Assembly: GCA_963710735.1 (NCBI GenBank)
Contig: CAVQBN010000004.1
Coordinates: 372,001-436,000, forward strand
Length of the DNA stretch: 64,000 nucleotides
DNA from: FEN-1297 sp963710735
Lineage (GTDB): Bacteria; Bacteroidota; Ignavibacteria; Ignavibacteriales; Ignavibacteriaceae
Direction: 5' to 3'
Both the position numbers and the translations under genes were made by a program. The notes beneath the pieces were generated by a model. The model ran no database searches. It saw nothing but the letters and a program-made list of their open reading frames with translations, and was not told the origin of the DNA. This document shows, piece by piece, positions 55,625 to 64,000 of this stretch (positions are counted from its first letter, which is position 1; each line of letters begins with the position of its first letter).

Positions 55625-57637
55625 ATGAGTTCGAATGTTGTAAAACTATTTTTTATAATTCTAATTTTAATTTGTAATACCTTGTATGCTCAGGTAGATT
55701 CATCGGACGCAACAGCGGATGAACTGATTGATAATTTATATGAAGAGTCTTCCGAAGAAACCGAGAATTCAGATTTGTATGATATTATTGAGTATTTAAT
55801 TCAAAATCCGATTGACCTAAATAATGCCAGTACTACTGACCTTCAAAGAATTCCCTACCTAAATCTTATTGATATAAATTTAATAATTAATCATAGAGAA
55901 AAGTATGGAAAGTTTTTTTCTAAACAAGAATTATATTCCGTTGAAGGTTTGACCGCAGAAAAAGTTGAGGAAATTCTTTCTTTTATAACAATCGACCCTG
56001 CTAAAAAAATTAAAGACGAAAATATTTTAAGTGAAAATTTCTTAACCAAATATCTGCAGAATTCCTCTTTAACTGTAAGGAATAGAATTGCCAAAGATAT
56101 GCAGATAAGAAAAGGATTTGCAGATAATAAATTTGAAGGCTCTCCTTATAAAGTATACAATAGAATTCTACTGAGATATAATCGTCAGATTCAATTAGGA
56201 GCATTAATTGAAAAAGATCCGGGCGAAAAATCATTAAATGAATTCACATCTTTTCATTTTGCACTAAAAGATTTTGGAATAGTAAAAAATTTAGTAGTAG
56301 GAGATTATAGCTTGGAATTCGGGCAAGGATTAGCCCTCTGGAGCCCATATGGATTCTCAAAGGGTTCGGATGCAGTTTTTCCAATTAAAAAGAATGGAAG
56401 AGGAATTGTACCTTATTTCAGCACAAATGAAAACAATTTTTTTCGCGGTACTGCAGCCACTATTTCATCAGGCTTATTTAATATTTCAGCTTTCTATTCA
56501 CAAAATAAATTTGATGCGAATATTGATCCCTTTACCAAAGAAATTTTATCGATGCCAATAGATGGTTACCACCGGACAGAAACGGAAATTGCTAAAAGGA
56601 AAACAGCTTCTGAAAAATTAATAGGAGCAAACTTGGTTTTCTCCCCTGCAGATTTTATCCGGGCGGGTTTTTTAGTTTATCATAACTCTTACAGTAATCC
56701 AATTCAAATCAATTCATACAACAATATAGAAAGTCAATCTTTTAATTATTTCTCTCTTTACTATGATTTCTATCTTTCTACATTTAACATTTTTGGTGAA
56801 ACAGCGCTTAATGGTAAGAATGCTGCCATTGTAGGCGGAATTAAATTCACAACAAAATATTTTTCATATATTGTTTCGATAAGGAATTATCCCAAAAATT
56901 TTATAAATCTTCACGGATTTGGATTCGGAGAAAGTTCCGGCTCAACAGAAAATGAATTCGGAATTTATAATGGAATTAGGTGGGCAACAAAAATCGGAGT
57001 AGTAAATTTTTATTACGATCAATTTAAATTTCCATATCCAACATATGCTAACCCGTTACCATCCGAAGGTCATGAATTTTTATTTAATTTGACATCATCT
57101 CCCTTCAAATCAGTTGAAACAAGGCTGAGATATAAATATGAGAAGAAAGATGTTGCCGCAGATATTGGCAATATACTATCAATTACAAATAGACTGAAGC
57201 AAAGTTTTAGATTGGAAGCAATACACAAAATTTCCAGGGTATTGAAGATTAAAGAAAGGTTAGAACTTGATTATTTCAATTTACATGAAGTTGAAAGGAA
57301 AGAAAAAGGGTTACTAGTTTTTCAAGAAATCAAATCTTCAATTTCTAAATCATTAGATTTAACCGGTAGAATTATTTTCTTTAAAACCGATTCTTTCAAC
57401 TCCGCAATTTATGAGTATGAAAGCGGAATTACGGGCATTCTTTCAAATCTGGCAATGTATGGCGAAGGAATAAGATGGTATGTATTACTCAAGTACAAAA
57501 CACCCATTAATATTATATTGTCCTGTAAATACTCTGAGACCTACAAACCAAATGAGAAATATTTAAGTTCCGGCTATTCACAAATTAATGGAAATTTAGA
57601 TAACAATTTTTGTCTTCAAATTGATACAGCTTTATAG
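55625..57637 (+). CDS. Exported protein with N-terminal helix-hairpin-helix region and C-terminal beta-barrel
   Basis: The 670-residue protein has a signal peptide (residues 5-23, ending YAQV). Residues about 65-125 read as helix-hairpin-helix repeats of the ComEA kind: PIDLNNASTTDLQRIPYL and FSKQELYSVEGLTAEKVEEIL. The remaining 540 residues alternate aromatic and polar residues in the manner of an outer-membrane barrel. Proteins of this shape are known in Bacteroidota-like genomes but their function is not established. It follows the PorV-like gene and overlaps the convergent cyclase gene by 6 bp. Whether the hairpins contact DNA or simply form a protein module is unknown. Confidence 0.78.
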   Translation: MSSNVVKLFFIILILICNTLYAQVDSSDATADELIDNLYEESSEETENSDLYDIIEYLIQNPIDLNNASTTDLQRIPYLNLIDINLIINHREKYGKFFSKQELYSVEGLTAEKVEEILSFITIDPAKKIKDENILSENFLTKYLQNSSLTVRNRIAKDMQIRKGFADNKFEGSPYKVYNRILLRYNRQIQLGALIEKDPGEKSLNEFTSFHFALKDFGIVKNLVVGDYSLEFGQGLALWSPYGFSKGSDAVFPIKKNGRGIVPYFSTNENNFFRGTAATISSGLFNISAFYSQNKFDANIDPFTKEILSMPIDGYHRTETEIAKRKTASEKLIGANLVFSPADFIRAGFLVYHNSYSNPIQINSYNNIESQSFNYFSLYYDFYLSTFNIFGETALNGKNAAIVGGIKFTTKYFSYIVSIRNYPKNFINLHGFGFGESSGSTENEFGIYNGIRWATKIGVVNFYYDQFKFPYPTYANPLPSEGHEFLFNLTSSPFKSVETRLRYKYEKKDVAADIGNILSITNRLKQSFRLEAIHKISRVLKIKERLELDYFNLHEVERKEKGLLVFQEIKSSISKSLDLTGRIIFFKTDSFNSAIYEYESGITGILSNLAMYGEGIRWYVLLKYKTPINIILSCKYSETYKPNEKYLSSGYSQINGNLDNNFCLQIDTAL

Positions 57638-58735
57638 CGGATTAGACTCAGATTTGATTTCATTTAAATATTCTTTTGCTTCTGATTTTTCATCTTTCAC
57701 AAAATACATATCGATCTCCCCTTTACCTTTAGCACTTAGTTTCCCCCTATATTCGCAATCAAAATAGTCTTTAATTAATTCGTAAGTACTGCCGGATATA
57801 TTAATTTTACCAGGTTCGGAATTACTTTCCATTCTACTGGCAATATTAACTGTATCTCCCCAAACATCGTAGCTAAATTTATTTATTCCCACAACTCCGG
57901 CAACCACCTGACCAGAATTTACTCCAACTCTCATTAACCATTTTATCTCTGTGTATTTATTTCTTTTATCCAGAAAATCAATCATATCTAAACCGGCGCA
58001 AATTACTTTTACCGCATGATCATTTGATTCATTAGGAAGTCCGCCTCCTATCATGTAAGTATCACCCAAAGTTTTCAATTTTTCAAGTCCGTATTTTTCG
58101 ATTATCAAATCAAAGCTGTAAAAAATCTCATTTAATTCTGCAACTAATTCCGAAGGCGGAAGTGAATTTGATATATTACGAAAGCCTTGAAAATCTGTAA
58201 ACAATATGGAAATCATCGGGTAATGTCTGGGATTGACATTTCCGTTCATTTTTAATTCTTTGATAATTTCCTTAGGCAGAATATGGTGAAGCAATTCATC
58301 CGTTTTATTTTTTTCTTCTTCAAGTTCTCTGGTTTTTACTTTTAATTGGATTTCCATTTTCGATTTATAAAGAGCAATCTCAATTGCACTATGCAATCCT
58401 CTTTCGTCAAAAGGCTTTAAAATATATCCGCCGGGCTCAGTAATTTTAGCTTTATGAAGAGTTTCTTCGTCAATTAATGCAGTGAGATAAACTATAGGAA
58501 TGTTATATTTACTTTTAATAATTTTTGCTGTCTCAATTCCGTCCATGGAACCATTTAATATAATATCCATCAATATTAGGTCAGGCATCTCTGTAGCGGC
58601 TTTTTGTATTACATCCATTCCGCTATTTACAAATGAAGTAACTTCATAACCAATTTTTTCCAATACTTTTTTTATATCCATCGCTACAATATATTCATCT
58701 TCAGCGATTAAAATTTTTATTTTGTTCTGTCCCAT
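57632..58735 (-). CDS. Response regulator with class III adenylate cyclase output (paralogue 1)
   Basis: This 367-residue cytosolic protein should make cyclic AMP in response to phosphorylation. A receiver domain (about 6-120) has Asp57 as the phosphoacceptor and Lys107 in LKPFDE. A coiled linker (about 125-160) leads to the cyclase domain (about 173-350). Metal aspartates are Asp181 (FTDFQGF) and Asp225 (LGDTYMIG). The base-specificity pair is Lys221 and Asp290, which fits ATP. Transition-state residues Asn297 and Arg301 are present (TVNIASRM). All catalytic residues are canonical. It lies downstream of a paralogue on the same strand; the kinase partner is not adjacent. Confidence 0.9.
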   Translation of the reverse strand: MGQNKIKILIAEDEYIVAMDIKKVLEKIGYEVTSFVNSGMDVIQKAATEMPDLILMDIILNGSMDGIETAKIIKSKYNIPIVYLTALIDEETLHKAKITEPGGYILKPFDERGLHSAIEIALYKSKMEIQLKVKTRELEEEKNKTDELLHHILPKEIIKELKMNGNVNPRHYPMISILFTDFQGFRNISNSLPPSELVAELNEIFYSFDLIIEKYGLEKLKTLGDTYMIGGGLPNESNDHAVKVICAGLDMIDFLDKRNKYTEIKWLMRVGVNSGQVVAGVVGINKFSYDVWGDTVNIASRMESNSEPGKINISGSTYELIKDYFDCEYRGKLSAKGKGEIDMYFVKDEKSEAKEYLNEIKSESNPL

Positions 58736-58966
58736 TCTTCCCGTTTAATTTAACTGAATCACTTTATTAGGTAATCGACTAAAAAATTTATTTATAAATA
58801 TAAGAAAAGAATAAATTCTTTTTTAATAATTATTTGATATTAGTTTTTAATCTTTTGGATTGAATTGTTTTAAATACGCTAACCCTCTTAAAAATAAGAA
58901 TATTCCTATTTTATTCAGAATAGATATAAAATATTTTAGTAAGATTTATTTAATAATTTTGACAAG

Positions 58967-60016
58967 CTATAATTTAGAACCGACTAAATACATATTAAGT
59001 TTTCCATTTCCCACAATATCAACTTCTCCGTTAAATTCACAATCAAAACAACCTTTCACTAGCTCATATGTTTTAGAAGTAATATTTACTAGTCCAGGTT
59101 TACCGCGTCTTTCCATTTTACTTGCAATATTTACGGTGTTCCCCCAAACTTCATATGTATATTTATTCTTACCAACCACACCAGCTACAACATGACCGGT
59201 ATGAATACCTGCTCTCATTTCCCATTTGTGTCCGGAAATCTGATTTCTACTTTTTAAATATTCCTGCATTTCTAATGCAGCAGTAACCACTTTAACGGCA
59301 TGGTTGTTGGTTTCTATTGGAAGGCCTCCAGCTACAATGTATGAATCTCCCATTGTTTTTAGTTTCTCGAGTCCGTGCTTTTCAATTATAGAATCAAAAT
59401 TCTTAAAAATATCATTTAATTCGGTAACAAGCTGCTGCGGATGCATATCTGAAGCAATCGAAGTAAAATCTTGAAAATCTGTAAATAATAAAGTAACCTC
59501 GTTAAATTCTCGCGGCTTTATAAAGCCTTTATCTTTCAATTCTTTTACAACTTCCGATGGAAAAATATTATGCAGTAATTGAAGAGATTTATTTCTTTCC
59601 AGTTCTAATTCTTGCGTTCTTAATTTTAACTCAGTATTAATTTTATGCTTATATAATCCCATTTCGATTGAAGAGTGTAATATTCTTTCATCAAAAGGTT
59701 TAAGAACATATCCAAAAGGTTCGGTTATTTTTGCTCTTTGAAGAGTTTCATCGTCTGCAAGCGCTGTAAGGTAAATAACCGGTATTCCAAAAGAAGTCAT
59801 AATTTTTTCAGCTGCTTCAATCCCGGACATTTCACCGTTAAGCATTATATCCATTAATACAAGATCAGGTTTAAGTACAGCGGCTTTTTCAATAATCTCA
59901 GGGCCAGTTCTTGCCGAACCGACAACAGAATACCCCAGCCTTTCAAGTGTTTTTGCAATGTCTTTAGCAATTATATTTTCGTCTTCAGCAATTAAAATAC
60001 TGGAATTATTTATCAT
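58967..60016 (-). CDS. Response regulator with class III nucleotide cyclase output (paralogue 2, altered catalytic residues)
   Basis: This 349-residue protein has the same layout as its downstream neighbour: a receiver domain (Asp56, Lys106 in LKPFDE), a coiled linker and a cyclase domain. Metal aspartates Asp180 (FTDFQDF) and Asp224 (MGDSYIVAG) and the specificity Lys220 remain. But the second specificity residue is Glu289 (TYEVWGN) and the transition-state arginine is replaced by Lys300 (TVNIASKM). Activity or substrate may therefore differ from the canonical paralogue. The two genes are separated by about 230 bp of AT-rich DNA and probably arose by tandem duplication. They share the Asp-Glu-rich linker pattern as well. 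Confidence 0.88.
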   Translation of the reverse strand: MINNSSILIAEDENIIAKDIAKTLERLGYSVVGSARTGPEIIEKAAVLKPDLVLMDIMLNGEMSGIEAAEKIMTSFGIPVIYLTALADDETLQRAKITEPFGYVLKPFDERILHSSIEMGLYKHKINTELKLRTQELELERNKSLQLLHNIFPSEVVKELKDKGFIKPREFNEVTLLFTDFQDFTSIASDMHPQQLVTELNDIFKNFDSIIEKHGLEKLKTMGDSYIVAGGLPIETNNHAVKVVTAALEMQEYLKSRNQISGHKWEMRAGIHTGHVVAGVVGKNKYTYEVWGNTVNIASKMERRGKPGLVNITSKTYELVKGCFDCEFNGEVDIVGNGKLNMYLVGSKL

Positions 60017-60396
60017 TCAAGCCCCTCTTTAAAGCTATTTTCATTAATGCTTCGATAATTATTTTATTAATTTACCCCTTTGTACTCTTATTTGGTTTAG
60101 GAGTTTGTAGAATATGAATTTTATATAAAATTGAATAAATAAGATATCTTTTTATTTCTAAATCTAATATAGATAATTACAAAGAATTGAATTTTACGTG
60201 TGTTCCTTAGAAATATTAGCTATAAAAATTAGCGCAAATATAAATTAATAATTTATAAAAAGATAAAAAATTTAGTGCAAAAATATAATCATTTTCATTT
60301 TTAGGCAGATTTATACATCTAAAATAATTACTGAATTTAAATTCAATAATAGAAAGAGAATAACAGATTAGTTTAGAATAATAACTAACACTATTA
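60017..60396. other. AT-rich intergenic region upstream of the cyclase pair
   Basis: These 380 bases lie between polB and the second cyclase gene, both on the minus strand, so the cyclase promoter should be here. A 65-codon open frame inside it is low-complexity and unlikely to be a gene. I see no RNA gene or notable repeat. Confidence 0.5.
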
Positions 60397-62721
60397 TTAA
60401 TTGACATCATCAAAAAAATTTAGCTGACTGGTTTTTGTAATTGCATCAAATGATTCACCTAATAAAACAAGTACGGAATCTGCTATAGGTTTAAGCTGTT
60501 TATCAATATAATGCTGATAATCTACATCATTATGTTCAAGTTCAATGGGAATTGGACCACGTTTTGTAATAACATAATAAACTGTTCCGCCTGATGTTTC
60601 AATCATTCGTGCTGCCCGGACTTGTGGAGGAATATTCTTTGTGTATTCATCAATATTTTTTCTTAGTCTTTTATGATAAACCAACTTATCATCGAACTCT
60701 CCGTCTTTTACACTTTTTACTATTTTTCTTATCCATTCTGTAATTTCACTATTATGAAAAATCCTCTGGTATAATTCAACCTGAAATTCTTTTGCAAGCC
60801 TTGTCCAGTCTGATCTGACAAATTCCATCCCGACAAATTCCAACTTTTCTTTACCATTCTGTAATAACAAACCAGCATATCTTTTTTTAGCTCCCGATTC
60901 ACTTCCCCGAGCAGGAGTTATAATAAATTTTTTATAGTACTTTTCGTACTCAATTTCTAAAAATGATTCAAGGGAATAATCATTTAAAATCTTTTTCCTC
61001 CAAAAATCATTCAGTTCGGAAGCTAAATCATCACCGATTAATTCCTTGCCTCTTTTTTCATCAGCTTTCAGTTTGACAAATAACGAATCCGTATCGCCGT
61101 AAACCACTTCATAACCATAACCTTCTAAATGGTCACGACTTCCTAATAGTAGATATTGTCCCGTACCGGTTATGGCTGAAGGCAAATTCGGATGATAAAA
61201 ACGACAAGTATAGGCTCCCATTACACCATAAAAACTATTCATCAGAATCTTAATAGCCTGGGATAATTGTTTATCATTCTTGCTTTTTGCTTCGGAACGC
61301 TGTGCCATTAAATACTCTATAAATTCCGGTAAAAAATGTTTTGTTGTCGAAAATTTATATCCATTTGGAGTAACAATTGGATCTGCTTCAGACAGCAGGT
61401 TGGATAGCGGATCAATTTTAAATGTTTGTATAATAGACGGGTACAAACTTTTAAAATCAAGAACTACAACATCATCATAGATCCCAGGCTTGGGATCAAT
61501 AACATATCCTCCTGCTGCATGATCCATTCCCACAATATCTTTTACGTTTGGTGCAACATATCCGTAACGGTGTAGTTTAGGCAGGTAAAAATGATCGAAT
61601 GCAGCAGACATCATTCCCAGTTGATCCATAAGCAATCCGGAGAGCTGTGCTCTTCTAATTGAAAGATCAATCAATCCGGTTTTTTGGAAGATTTCAGTTA
61701 CTAAAATTGCATCTTGCAAATTATATTCGGCAAGTTTTGCCTTATCTTCTTTAAATAACCTTTCAATCTCTTTTATTTTATCCTGTTCCGGTGCAATCGT
61801 TTTACCAGTACCGAGTAATTCCTGTGCGACAGTTTCAAGTTTATAATCTTCAAAAGTAAAAAAACTTGAACGTAATGATTGAGGGCCGTCGATTACAATC
61901 CTACCGGAAATAGATGCAAAATAACCTCCTCCTTTTCTGTTTCTTAAGGATACTTTTCCATTTCCCCTTGCAATCTGGAAAGGAATATGCAGTTCATTGC
62001 ATTTCCGCTCTAAGAACATTAAGTCAAATCCTATAACGTGCCAGCCAATTATTATATCAGGATCAGACTTCTTAAACCAAGAAATAAATTCTGTTAACAA
62101 TTCTTGTTCGGAAGAATATGTTGAAATATAATCCGGAATCTTTTTATGGTAGGATTCCGGTGACAACATAAATACTTTTTTTTCTTCTAACTCCTTACTT
62201 TTAACATGAACAGCAATTGAGTAAAGGACACTATTTTTCACACCGGTTTCAATATCAATAGAAATAACTTTGAAAGATGGAACAACATTACAAGGTTTGA
62301 TCTTGGGATTTATAAAAGAAACAAAATTATTTTTCTGAGTGCATTCCCCTTCAATTCTCATTTGTACATTTATAAACCGCTCCATTAAAAATCTTCTTAC
62401 AGGGTCAACATCCGCTTCATATGTTTTTACATTCCGTGAATCTAAAGATTGAAGTGATATTTTCAGATCTTTTTGAGTACTAAAATATAGAGCATCAACT
62501 TTTTTACCGGTAAATGTTTTAAGCTCAACTTCCTTTCGTGAATATGTACTTTCAATTCCTTCAATTATAGAGTCATGTTCTACAAAAAATACGGGTTTTA
62601 CCCTGCTAAAAATAATTTCTACTGTTCCTAATTCTTCTGAGGCACCGTAAAAAACCAACAGGTTTTTGCCGTGTAAATCGTACCATTCTCCGGTTAATAA
62701 AAATACATCCGCCGATTTCAA
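60397..62721 (-). CDS. polB: Family B DNA polymerase (Pol II-like)
   Basis: This is a B-family polymerase with proofreading, of the type that includes E. coli Pol II. The 774-residue protein has the 3'-5' exonuclease domain with DIETG (Asp156, Glu158), GWHVIGFD (Asp233) and YNLQDA (Asp337), and the polymerase domain with motif A DFKSLYPSII (Asp422), motif B KILMNSFYGVMG and motif C YGDTDSLFVK (Asp543, Asp545). All catalytic residues are intact and the length is typical. It has its own short upstream region. Such polymerases usually act in damage tolerance, which I infer here. Confidence 0.93.
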   Translation of the reverse strand: MKSADVFLLTGEWYDLHGKNLLVFYGASEELGTVEIIFSRVKPVFFVEHDSIIEGIESTYSRKEVELKTFTGKKVDALYFSTQKDLKISLQSLDSRNVKTYEADVDPVRRFLMERFINVQMRIEGECTQKNNFVSFINPKIKPCNVVPSFKVISIDIETGVKNSVLYSIAVHVKSKELEEKKVFMLSPESYHKKIPDYISTYSSEQELLTEFISWFKKSDPDIIIGWHVIGFDLMFLERKCNELHIPFQIARGNGKVSLRNRKGGGYFASISGRIVIDGPQSLRSSFFTFEDYKLETVAQELLGTGKTIAPEQDKIKEIERLFKEDKAKLAEYNLQDAILVTEIFQKTGLIDLSIRRAQLSGLLMDQLGMMSAAFDHFYLPKLHRYGYVAPNVKDIVGMDHAAGGYVIDPKPGIYDDVVVLDFKSLYPSIIQTFKIDPLSNLLSEADPIVTPNGYKFSTTKHFLPEFIEYLMAQRSEAKSKNDKQLSQAIKILMNSFYGVMGAYTCRFYHPNLPSAITGTGQYLLLGSRDHLEGYGYEVVYGDTDSLFVKLKADEKRGKELIGDDLASELNDFWRKKILNDYSLESFLEIEYEKYYKKFIITPARGSESGAKKRYAGLLLQNGKEKLEFVGMEFVRSDWTRLAKEFQVELYQRIFHNSEITEWIRKIVKSVKDGEFDDKLVYHKRLRKNIDEYTKNIPPQVRAARMIETSGGTVYYVITKRGPIPIELEHNDVDYQHYIDKQLKPIADSVLVLLGESFDAITKTSQLNFFDDVN

Positions 62722-62833
62722 ACTGGTTCCTAATTATTTAATTAAGTGAGATTATATTGAGAGACAATATAAGATTTGTTTATTAAAATTATAAGGTGAG
62801 ATAAATTTTTACTTAAAATATCATTAGATGATA

Positions 62834-63673
62834 TTAACTTTTGACCAAATCATAAAATGCTGCTTGTAATTTTTTTGTTATTATTCCCGGTTCTCCATTT
62901 AAGATTTTCATTTTATCAATTAGTATTACAGGTTTAATTTCTGTCGTCGTTCCGGAAATAAAAAATTCATTAAAGCTTTTAATATCTTTTTCATTAATTG
63001 CTTGTTCTATATAAGAGATTTTAATTGACTCACATAGTTCTAAAATAACTTTCCGGGTAACACCTGAAAGTATTGAGTTTGATATAGGTGCTGTCCAAAG
63101 TGTTTCGTCTTTAACTCCGAAAAAATTCGTATGAGAACCTTCTAAAAGATATCCATCCCTAACCCAAATTGATTCCCCTGCTGATTCTTCTTTTGCATGC
63201 TGATTTGCCAGAACGTTTGGAAGCAGAGACACGGATTTGATATCGCATCGCTGCCATCTAATATCTTTTTCAAGTATTACAGCAATCCCATTCTCATTTT
63301 CAGTTCTGTTTTCCAATAAAGGACTTATGGAAATAAAAACTGTCGGGCTTATATCCTTATCAGGAAAAGAGTGCTTTCTCGGGAAATACGATCCGCGAGT
63401 TATTTGTATATAAGCACTAACTTCGGAAGTGTACTTGTTTTCATCAATTAATTTATATAAGATATTCTCAATCTTATTTACCTCATTAAAATTAATTCTT
63501 ATTGCATTTAGGCTGTAAATAAGTCTTTGCACATGGTCGGCTAGCCTAAAAAATTTACCATTATAAGTTCGGATTACCTCATAAACTCCATCGGCATATA
63601 GAAATCCGCGGTCATATGGTGAAATATGTACATTTTCTAAATCTTCAAATTTTCCGTTAAAAAAAACTTTCAT
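62834..63673 (-). CDS. dat: PLP-dependent aminotransferase class IV, D-amino-acid transaminase-like
   Basis: The 279-residue protein is a fold type IV PLP enzyme. Its start FFNGKFEDLENVHISPYDRGFLYADGVYEV is the usual class IV lead (cited by region; key residues Arg22 and Asp28). The catalytic Lys146 lies in CDIKSVSLLPNVLA, matching the position of Lys145 in the Bacillus D-amino-acid transaminase. The later blocks LEGSHTNFFGV and SGTTTEIKPV also fit the D-amino-acid branch better than branched-chain aminotransferase. D-Ala or D-Glu supply for peptidoglycan is the likely job, though branched-chain activity cannot be excluded. It is 112 bp upstream of polB. Confidence 0.87.
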   Translation of the reverse strand: MKVFFNGKFEDLENVHISPYDRGFLYADGVYEVIRTYNGKFFRLADHVQRLIYSLNAIRINFNEVNKIENILYKLIDENKYTSEVSAYIQITRGSYFPRKHSFPDKDISPTVFISISPLLENRTENENGIAVILEKDIRWQRCDIKSVSLLPNVLANQHAKEESAGESIWVRDGYLLEGSHTNFFGVKDETLWTAPISNSILSGVTRKVILELCESIKISYIEQAINEKDIKSFNEFFISGTTTEIKPVILIDKMKILNGEPGIITKKLQAAFYDLVKS

Positions 63674-63766
63674 CCGAATATCCGTTTTAATAAAGTGAAA
63701 ATGGAATCGTTAAGAGACAGTAATTGTAAATATTTTTTTGAAAATAAAATCCAGAATTATTTTCAA

Positions 63767-64000
63767 CTATATTATTTGTATATAATCCTTAAATTTTTCT
63801 TTAGAAATTATTCCAATTACCAGATGAAATAATGCAAAAATCTCAAGTGAAAAGGGAATATATCCTATGTATCCCAATACTGGCATTTCAAAAACATGAA
63901 GAAAATTAACGAAGGGTAAATGATAAATCCATTTGGGATATGAATAAAAGTTCCACATTTCCCAAAAAAATCCGCAAATTAAACATCCAACAGATAAAGC
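63767..64000 (-). CDS. Partial conserved membrane protein, runs off the window
   Basis: The open frame continues past an internal Met at 63958 to the window edge at 64000 without a stop, so the gene's start lies beyond this window. About 77 C-terminal residues are visible: a hydrophobic segment at the edge (ALSVGCLICGFFWEMWN), then WIYHLPFVNFLHVFEMP and a final helix LEIFALFHLVIGIIS. Both helices and the run of aromatic residues indicate an integral membrane protein. I do not recognise a named family. Confidence 0.7.
   Translation of the reverse strand, partial: ALSVGCLICGFFWEMWNFYSYPKWIYHLPFVNFLHVFEMPVLGYIGYIPFSLEIFALFHLVIGIISKEKFKDYIQII

Noticed and set aside
60216..60413. 65-codon minus-strand frame next to polB
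   Set aside because: Composition is dominated by Ser, Tyr, Ile and Asn as expected of AT-rich noncoding DNA, and it has no ribosome-binding site.
62834..63673. Branched-chain aminotransferase (IlvE)
   Set aside because: The catalytic-lysine context CDIKSVSLL and Lys146 position fit the D-amino-acid transaminase branch better, though both share a fold.
1..64000. CRISPR arrays, prophage, IS elements, integrons
   Set aside because: I saw no regularly spaced repeats, integrase, transposase or phage structural gene on either strand.

Overview
The window is AT-rich (by eye about one third G+C), gene-dense, and reads as a stretch of chromosome from a Gram-negative relative of the Bacteroidota/Chlorobi group, most likely an Ignavibacteriota member. 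This rests on a type IX secretion (T9SS) C-terminal sorting domain of the NYPNPFNP type, PorD-like and PorV-like proteins, Gld-type ABC genes, LptD and LpxH, and a YtxJ-type redox protein. The taxonomic placement is inference from gene content. I see no phage, IS element, integrase or CRISPR array.

Layout. 0-5 kb: tRNA-Leu, a class A penicillin-binding protein, LpxH and a short M1 aminopeptidase, all on the minus strand. 5-11 kb (plus): glgC, uvrC, an L,D-transpeptidase, an unknown lipoprotein, a small protein and sixA, closed by a convergent SRP RNA. 11-16 kb (minus): a solitary beta-class DNA methyltransferase and a cytosolic PAS-PAS-GAF hybrid histidine kinase. 16-25 kb (plus): a citrate-metabolism cluster of isocitrate dehydrogenase, an HD-type protein, aconitase, MmgE/PrpD, a CitD-CitE fusion and CitF. 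A four-helix-bundle gene framed by a 30-bp imperfect inverted repeat sits inside it. 25-34.6 kb: patatin, two unknown envelope proteins, NfeD plus stomatin, a T9SS-exported repeat protein, RecQ and a thioredoxin-like protein. 34.7-45 kb: metallophosphoesterase, a large sortilin-like repeat protein, a LolA-like protein, and a GldA-GldF-GldG-DUF4340 operon. 45-54 kb: APC permease, YtxJ, NYN nuclease, LptD, ROK kinase and a HEAT-cyclophilin fusion. 54-64 kb: PorD, a PorV-like porin, an HhH/beta-barrel protein, two tandem response-regulator adenylate cyclases, family B DNA polymerase, a D-amino-acid transaminase and a partial membrane protein.

Together the genes look like housekeeping and envelope biology. 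The metabolic centrepiece is the citrate cluster, which could join cleavage or synthesis of citrate (citrate lyase) to isocitrate and 2-oxoglutarate. The usual citrate-lyase maturation genes (citC, citX, citG) are not in the window.

A striking technical pattern is that five genes (citF, recQ, a sortilin-like gene, a DUF4340 gene and a HEAT-cyclophilin gene) carry six single-base frameshifts. All six are an extra base, and five of the six fall in short homopolymers. Removing the extra base restores a full-length protein each time. This looks more like uncorrected sequence error than gene decay, but it has to be tested on reads.
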